This document shows positions 58,011 to 64,000 of a DNA stretch of 64,000 bases, one piece after another (within the stretch, counting starts at the first letter, position 1; every line of letters begins with the position of its first letter). The DNA is from Catonia carolina. Its lineage: Eukaryota; Arthropoda; Insecta; Hemiptera; Achilidae. Made by a program: the position numbers and the translations under genes. Below the pieces are notes generated by a model. That model had not been told where the DNA came from. It worked only from the letters and a program-made list of their open reading frames with translations, and made no database searches. The stretch is from the NCBI GenBank assembly GCA_035578175.1, contig JAQMRL010000011.1, positions 879,501 through 943,500 of the forward strand, given 5' to 3'.

Positions 58011-58172
58011 TTTGTTTTTGTTTTACGTCTGACTGTTCTGCAATTTCTACTAATGTAGACTGTGAATAATGATAATAATGAAAATGAGTGATAAAAAAAT
58101 GCCAGACCTAACCGTGAATCAAACCCGGGGACCCCGGCGTAAAGGCCAGTTGCGCTAACCACAACCAGGTAG
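58011..58172 (-). repeat. SINE3-type copy, minus strand
   Basis: On the minus strand TGGTTGTGGTTAGCGCAAC fits an A box and CCGGGTTTGATTCACGG a B box. The body ends with the ACAGTCAGACGTAAAAC words shared with 40080 and 63018. Confidence 0.75.
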
Positions 58173-58187
58173 GTAGGTACTTTACTT

Positions 58188-58255
58188 GGCCTGCCCGTGG
58201 TGTCGTGGTCAGCGCAATTGGCTTCTACACCGGGAGTTTCGGCGTAGATTTACTA
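58188..58255 (+). repeat. tRNA-like SINE head facing the previous one
   Basis: CCCGTGGTGTCGTGGTCAGCGCA carries an A box; the B-box side (GGGAGTTTCGGCGTAG) is weak. It lies head-to-head with 58011-58172, about 15 bp apart. The overlapping frames of 67 and 82 codons are by-products. Confidence 0.6.
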
Positions 58256-59895
58256 TCAGATGTAGCATTTTTTTATCAACCTTTTCATGTATCACCCTTC
58301 TTATCATTTGCGTTAGCATTTGCAAAACAGTCGGACGTAGAACAAAAAAAAACGTACTTGTTGTCTTGCGGGATATTTGGTTTATTTAGACAAAGGGAAG
58401 GACATGTTCGAGGACGACGTGAGAATTTAACACGAACGGATTTGTTTGAATAATATTTATTTTGTTTAAATTAAATTTAATAAACAATTATTTAGATAAT
58501 AAAGGAAAAGGGTTAATAACATTCTAGGCCTCAGGTGGACAACGGATTGTTCGACTAATCCAGTAATAGAGATGTTGTTAATGAGCACGTACGTGTGCGT
58601 ATATATGTCGAATATGCCGTGTAACCGTATCCGCGTTTTCATAGTAGATAGACGACGGAGTGAGTCAGTAGTGGTAAAGATAGAAAGGGTAAGTAGAGGG
58701 GTGTTCGGATCGAGCTTTACAGCCTCAGTTTGCAATTGTAGGCGTCACAGGTGTTCTGGTTCACATCCGGTAATCAAACCGAGCTGGATTAAGCGATCAA
58801 AACGTGTTATGAAGCATCTCTTTGAAATATGTTATACAACTCCTTCCTTTCTTTGAACGTTATGTAACATTACTTTGAGGTATATATCTCTCCACTATGT
58901 CGGGCGTTTAACCTATCCTATTTTCTGCAGGCTCATCATTGCACGTGTCTTTATAACCTTATTCTTCTTCTCTTTCTCCTGAATATTGCTGGTACATGTC
59001 GTAAAATATCTTTACTGGTTTTTACTGACATCAAATGAAAACATGTTCAAATTTACAAACATTTCTACGCTGTACAAGTTTTCTTTACAAAGTATTATAT
59101 GTCTTTTAAAGAACAGTCTATAAAAAGAAATCCAAAGAAAATCCATAGTTATAAATCACGTAGAATTACTAATTTAAAATTCTCTTAATCTAATTCCTTG
59201 TTAAAATTGCACATAAGTAAGCGTGGAATTATAAAACTTGCGTCAAACTACAGTATTTTTTGATTTCACAACCAAATCTTGATATTTTTTAGTTAGCGTT
59301 AACTATTTAATCAGGGGCTACTTATAATTCATTCATTCATAGATAACAGTTATGTAGGCTGTATTAGAACAGAAGTACTGGCTGACATGCAGATTGTTTT
59401 ATAAAAACTGTATGTATTTGTAGAAATATTTTATGGGTTGTACGATAACACAAATAGTCTACATTTATTAACTGTTATGCGCTAGCATAACACTGCTCTT
59501 GGCTGAACAGTCGTTCACATGAACTGCTCATTTCAAATTCTCAGTGAATTTATAACACATTGTAAACAATGGTTTCTTAACACTGTTACGCAACTTAAAA
59601 TAAGTTTACCGACATGAGACAATTTTTCAGAATCTCAATGAAAATATAACCACTGATACATTCGATTTTAATTTGGCTATGAAACCAAAATTTTCAGATA
59701 TAACTTAATCAAGAAGAATAATAAGAAAATTTATTTCACATGTTGTAGAAAAATACATGAACAACATTTTGTTTTATTGTAAACAATAAAACAATCATAT
59801 TTAATTCTAAATAAAGAATATAAAATAAAAAAATTACTACAACTAATTCCCCAACAAGGAAAATATAGGGCCTCCACGAAGGGAATTCCTGTTTA
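58256..59895. other. Unannotated stretch
   Basis: No gene recognised. 58560-58800 is less AT-rich, with facing frames lacking any motif. GGACAACGGATTGTTCGACTAATCCA at about 58536-58561 resembles CCACAACGGACTGTTCGCTCATCCA at about 54427, a possible dispersed word. Confidence 0.35.
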
Positions 59896-61800
59896 AAGGT
59901 TCCATCACCAAGAAATTGAAGAGGTTGTAGCCACAAAACATGAATCATACTTGAAATACTTACAGAATCCGTCAGATGAAAATGAAAGAGATTATAAACA
60001 AAAGAGAAATTTCGCAAAGGCAGTGGTGCGTAGAGCTTGTAGAGATTCCTGGGAGACATTTGTTAGTCGAATTGAAGATGACATTCATGGATGACAGACC
60101 ATGGTTTACAAAATCATGAGACACCTGAATTCAGAAAACAAGGATACTCTGCAAATAAATCCTATTGAAGAGAAAGATTGGGTGGATCATTATAGAAAGT
60201 TATGGTGGGACCCGCAACAAGAACAAGACAAATTTGTCGAAGAATTGCAACAGGATGAGATAGATGGGATAGATTTGTTGACACTGGATGAATTGAATAT
60301 GGCGTTGAAAGAATTAAAAAATAGAAAGGCAACGGGACTTGAGGGTATCAATGCTGAATTATTTAAGTGTGGAGGAATATTTTTCAACCTCAGATTAATA
60401 CACTTTTTCAATATGTGTTGGACGAGGTGAGTGATTCCCAAGAGTTGGAATGTTGCAGTTGTAATGTCTATTTTCAAAAAAGGCGACAAAACAAAGTGCG
60501 ATAATTATAGGGGAATAACCATTTTGAATACTGAATACAGACTCTACAGTAGAATAATAAACCGCAGATTACGAATTATAGTAGAAAACTTGATCTCGGA
60601 TGTGCAATGTGGTTTTCGGATTGGAAGGTCCTGCATGGATAATGTATTTACAGTTCAACAAATGATAGAAAAAAAGGCGTGAATTTAATTTGGAAACCCA
60701 CCTCGCCTTTGTAGACATCGAGAAAGCATTTGACTCTATCTGTAGAAAGAAAATGTGGCAGGTTCTAAGAAATTATGGCATACCAAGACAATTGATTGAA
60801 GTTATCAAGAGCTTATATTTATCATCATCAACAGCTATTAAAACATCAAGAACACTCTCAGATGAAATATTGATAAACAAAGGATTAAGACAAGGATGTA
60901 GCCTCTCTCCAACACTATATAAATTATATGTAGATGAAGTTTTAGGAAAATGGAAGGAGAACGTAAATGCAGGAATAATGATTGGACGTGAGTGTTTTAT
61001 AAATACACTTCTATTTGCAGATGACCAAATCCTGATCCAGGAAACAGAAGACGACCTGCAATACTCCATATACCAACTGACTAAAGTATGTGAAGAGTAT
61101 GACCTTCGTATCTCAGCTGCAAAAACTAAAGTGATGGTTTTCAAAGGGAAATGGCCGGTTCGAACGAAGATAGTGGTTAGAGATTCAGTTTTGGAGCAAG
61201 TTTCTGCTTTTACATACTTGGGCTGTACACTCACCTATGAGAAAGACATAGATGTTTCGAATAAAATAAATAAATTCCAATATCTTTGCGGAACAATCCA
61301 TAGGAGCTTGAAGAACAAAGCAAGGAGAGAAACGAAACTGAAATTCTACCAGACCATGGCCATCCCAATATTGTTGTATGGAAGTGAAGCATGGGTTCTC
61401 GGTAAAGAGGTACCAACCAGAATACAGGCGGCAGAAATTCGCTTTCTAAGGAGTGTTAAAGGCTGTACAAGATTGGATCTCTTGCGAAATGCAGATATTC
61501 GAAATGAACTAAAGGTGGAGTCATTGAACGGGATGATGGAGAAGTATCGAATCAAATGGAGAGAACATCTGGAAAGAATGCCATCTGATAGAATCCCCTT
61601 TCAGGCTCTGAAATATAAACCAACAGGAAGAAGAGATATTGGAAGGCCTAGGAAAAGATGGGAACAAAACTAAAAATAAAAAATTAAAAAGAAATCGACA
61701 AAATTAAAAATTAACAGAAGGAGGCAATCTTATAGACCGGAACAGGCAGACATGCCTATGCCGTGGATGTCAGAAGAAGAAGAAGAAGAAGGTTCCATCA
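59896..61800 (+). mobile_element. LINE-A (GAA-tailed non-LTR retrotransposon), 5'-truncated, with target duplication
   Basis: The insertion 59908-61788 is bounded by AAGGTTCCATCA at 59896-59907 and 61789-61800 (the two A's overlap the tail). The tail is a run of GAA units. About 1.88 kb remain: the end of the region before the RT, the RT and the C-terminal tail. Any endonuclease was lost in the truncation. It is the longest and best-preserved of three copies (others at 2431 and 18567). Confidence 0.93.
59909..61673 (+). pseudogene. LINE-A reverse transcriptase, broken by two stops and a frameshift
   Basis: It would have copied the element's RNA at a nicked target. The reading runs from EIEEVVATKHESYLKYLQ through a TGA (60092-60094), LNMALKELKNRKATGLEGI, a second TGA (60428-60430), IPKSWNVAVVMSIFKKGDK, NYRGITIL, VQCGFRIGRSCMDN, a one-base frameshift in the A7 run near 60668-60674, AFVDIEKAFDS, LRQGCSLSPTLYKLYVDEVL, the catalytic FADD (61014-61025), KTKVMVFKG, FTYLGCTL, LLYGSEAWVLGK and GRPRKRW before the stop at 61671-61673. 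Both stops are in the same frame and could be C-to-T changes at CGA codons (inference). The palm residues are intact. Confidence 0.92.
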
Positions 61801-61869
61801 GTAATGTAATTAGCCTGCAGCTGACAAATAACAATCATACATATAAATACAAATATGTACTACGAAGAA

Positions 61870-62147
61870 AGCAATAATTTATAGGAAATTGAAAATATCT
61901 ACAACTGTTATTTAGAGCATTATTTTCTACAGAGCCTAGTTTAGCGTGAACGAGTGATTTTCCGTATTTTTTAACCAAACTGAGGTTGGTTTTCATTTTG
62001 CATCGTTTACTCATGATTAAAATAAGGTAATCTTTTTTAGAGGTTGTTTTTTGTTTATATCTAATGTTTTATTACTAATGTTAGGTTACATTGTTCATTA
62101 TTTGCCTTGGCAAGAGAAAGTTGTGAGTGTTTCACACCAGATTTTTT
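61870..62147 (+). repeat. Repeat C, 3' end copy
   Basis: It has TTTTCTACAGAGCCTA.TTTAGCG, GATTTTCCGTATTTTT, TTTACTCATGATTAAAAT, TGCCTTGGCAAGAGAAAG and TTTCACACCAGATTTTT in the order seen at 32470-32704. Confidence 0.75.
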
Positions 62148-62157
62148 ACTATTTTTT

Positions 62158-62347
62158 TTTGTATTTATTTATTTAACGTCGTATCAACTGCAACGGTCAT
62201 TAGCGACGACGTTGGGGTGTAAAATTTGTACAATGGAGGACGAAATGATTTTTTGTGACGTATGAAAATATGCCGTACCTGAGTGGGATTCGAACCCAGG
62301 ACTGTATGATGAGAGGCGAGCACGTTACCAACTACGGCAATGAGGCC
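62158..62347 (-). repeat. SINE3 copy, minus strand
   Basis: The reverse complement closely matches 30652-30845: CATTGCCGTAGTTGGTAACGTG, CTCGCCTCTCATCATACAG, B box GGGTTCGAATCCCACTC, CATACGTCACAAAAAATC, CTAATGACCGTTGCAGTTG and CGACGTTAAATAAATAAA. Confidence 0.88.
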
Positions 62348-63017
62348 AGACTTTGTGTTCCTTGTTTTGAATAAAACTTAACCTTAATAAAAAAAATCAA
62401 AAAAAAAAAAATTTTAAGAAATGCTATTATTTAACAATTAATCAAAAAAAAATGAACTAAAAAGAAAAAAAGAAAAAAATTTACAAAAAAAAATCACAGA
62501 CATTACAGTATTAAAAATAAAAGCGTGGCGCATTAATATTATATAATATTTATTGTAAAATATTCGTTTTTGTAAATTTTTTTTATTTTTTTATTTTTAG
62601 TTAATTTTTTTAAGTAATTGTTAAATAAAAGCGTTTTTTAAATTTTTTTTTTAAATTTTAAAATTTTTTTTTACAAACACCTCCACAGCGTATTGTCATC
62701 GAAGATAAACAAGTGTGCAAAGTTTGATTCATATTGATACGGTAGAAGTATTAAAATTTTAAGTTGCAAGATTTGATGGATCCAAGAGTAAGTTAAATAA
62801 AAGCGTTTAAAAAGCGCGGAGTTTGCAGATAATTTGTTATTCTAATGTTATGTTAAAACATCAATATTCAAAACATTTTTTAAAAATTTGTTCAATTCTT
62901 ATTGAACCAATAACACATAACATACAATCACTCAATGATGTATTATTGTTGAGGATAATCGGCTTATATTGATCAAACTGATAAAACAAACAAAGATGCG
63001 GGTCAAAGTATATATTT
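62348..63017. other. Very A/T-rich stretch
   Basis: Long A and T runs around 62390-62670. AATAAAAGCGTTT occurs twice (about 62624 and 62797). No gene. Confidence 0.4.
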
Positions 63018-63085
63018 TTTGTTTTACGTCAGACTCTTGTGCACATAAAACTTAATAAACTAATGCTGACGGTCAAAATAAAGTT
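63018..63085 (-). repeat. SINE3-type 3' end fragment
   Basis: TTTTGTTTTACGTCAGACT and AATGCTGACGGTCAA match the body end of 58011 and 40080, with a short insertion between. Confidence 0.5.
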
Positions 63086-63840
63086 ATGTATATCGTACAT
63101 AAACCATTATATTAGTAGTATAGTGAACATAACTGTTGCTATTTATTTTCCTCGCTTTTACTTATCTCTCACTCTCGCCTCCCCTCTCAAGATCACTCTC
63201 TTTCTCTCAGACATTCTTTTTCACTCCTCCCACCTAAACACCTTTAACAACGAAGTGGACAGAACTATGACTCACCACCATGACCCGTACACCATCTTCT
63301 GAATTAATCATACATAGGCATAAAACACTTAATTCTTGTAGTATGAGTGCACACAAGCTGCATTCCTCACATTCCACGTCTTCCCCTTTATAATAATACT
63401 AAACCTTTCAAGACATGCTCACGCTATTTCCCCCATAACTCAAACTCACAACATTCTCTTTCACTTATTGTTCTAAATTACAAGCTTATCCGAAATAACG
63501 TATAATATTTCAACAAGTATGATAACCGAAATATGAATAATTTGTTGTAAGCACATACTTACATCATGTACTTTCATTCCATTTGAGATAAAATGTTTTA
63601 ATTGACATAATCACGTACTCGTACAATAATTATTGTTAGTATGATAAGTATTCACATACTGAACTACTAAAAGTGAAATTCAAATTAAGGTCCCTCTGCT
63701 AATATTTTTGTATGCAAGATTAAAATACAGTAATTTCATCACAGAAGTCTTTACGTACTTGGAAATAAGTTAAGAAGTAAATTAGCAAAGCTCAATTTTG
63801 TAATTTTTCCCAGACTAAAATATAATTGGCAATTGCATTT
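63086..63840. other. Unannotated stretch with a pyrimidine-rich tract
   Basis: 63155-63245 is strongly C/T-rich (TCTCACTCTCGCC and similar). No gene recognised. Confidence 0.35.
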
Positions 63841-63841
63841 A

Positions 63842-64000
63842 TGTTGTTGTTTAGGTTATCAGTTAAAAAATGAGGAGTGAGATGGTTTACAGTTGTCTTC
63901 CTCACTGTGTGGAAAAAGTATGCTTATCAGCATGCCGGGTTCTCTAAAAATCATTTATTTTCCACCCTGCAAATGACACCTTTATTTCGTTCACCACAGG
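63842..64000 (-). repeat. Hr1 copy running off the window, minus strand
   Basis: It starts TGTTGTTGTTTAGGTTATCAG, with the stem-loop segment deleted, and continues to the TTCACCACAGG block at the window end. Confidence 0.85.

Noticed and set aside
60190..61555. Minus-strand frames of 61-153 codons
   Set aside because: They are shadows of the LINE-A reverse transcriptase on the plus strand.

Overview
The window is AT-rich eukaryotic DNA that looks like an insect genome. The evidence is the mix of Jockey-clade and other non-LTR retrotransposons, Tc1/mariner-superfamily and piggyBac-like DNA elements, and tRNA-derived SINEs with A and B boxes. A hemipteran or related insect is a guess; nothing here fixes the species. 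I found no convincing host protein gene. Nearly every recognisable segment is a transposable element, and the rest is unannotated AT-rich sequence that could be intronic or intergenic.

Most abundant is a headless retroposon of about 375-390 bp, called Hr1 here. About sixteen full or partial copies lie on both strands. Full copies start at CTGCCCATAACAG and end at a small stem-loop followed by AACAACAA; two carry target-site duplications. Other dispersed families are SINE2 (tRNA head with type-II-like A-B box spacing, about 318 bp), SINE3 (tRNA head, body ending near GCGACGTTAAATAAA), repeat C (about 0.75-0.9 kb), repeat D (about 0.8 kb, possibly LTR-like), repeat E (about 85 bp) and repeat F (about 90 bp).

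Layout. 1-6 kb: repeat C end, a diverged tandem duplication, a (GAA)-tailed LINE remnant and a Jockey RT remnant. 6-17 kb: SINE2, a TAA microsatellite, several Hr1 copies, a Jockey C-terminus, a broken DDE transposase, and an Hr1 copy split by repeat D. 18-25 kb: a LINE fragment with a 13-bp duplication, repeat C, Hr1, repeat D, then a three-level nest (foldback element inside a piggyBac-like element inside Hr1). 28-34 kb: Hr1 pieces, SINE2, SINE3 and repeat C. 34-41 kb: a Jockey RT piece, a possible core promoter in a CpG-rich patch, three terminal-inverted-repeat elements in a row (piggyBac-like, mariner-type MITE, palindromic mariner), then SINE2 split by a MITE. 42-48 kb: two LINE tails, a Jockey tail nested in Hr1, and an apparently intact Tc1/mariner-superfamily element with a 361-codon transposase. 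48-64 kb: sparse repeats, a 1.9-kb LINE with duplications and three inactivating lesions, repeat C, SINE3 and a last Hr1 copy running off the end.

The elements do not form a pathway. They record layered insertions, and several nests give both relative ages and internal empty-site controls. The only reading frame that looks able to make a working protein is the transposase at 46860-47945.
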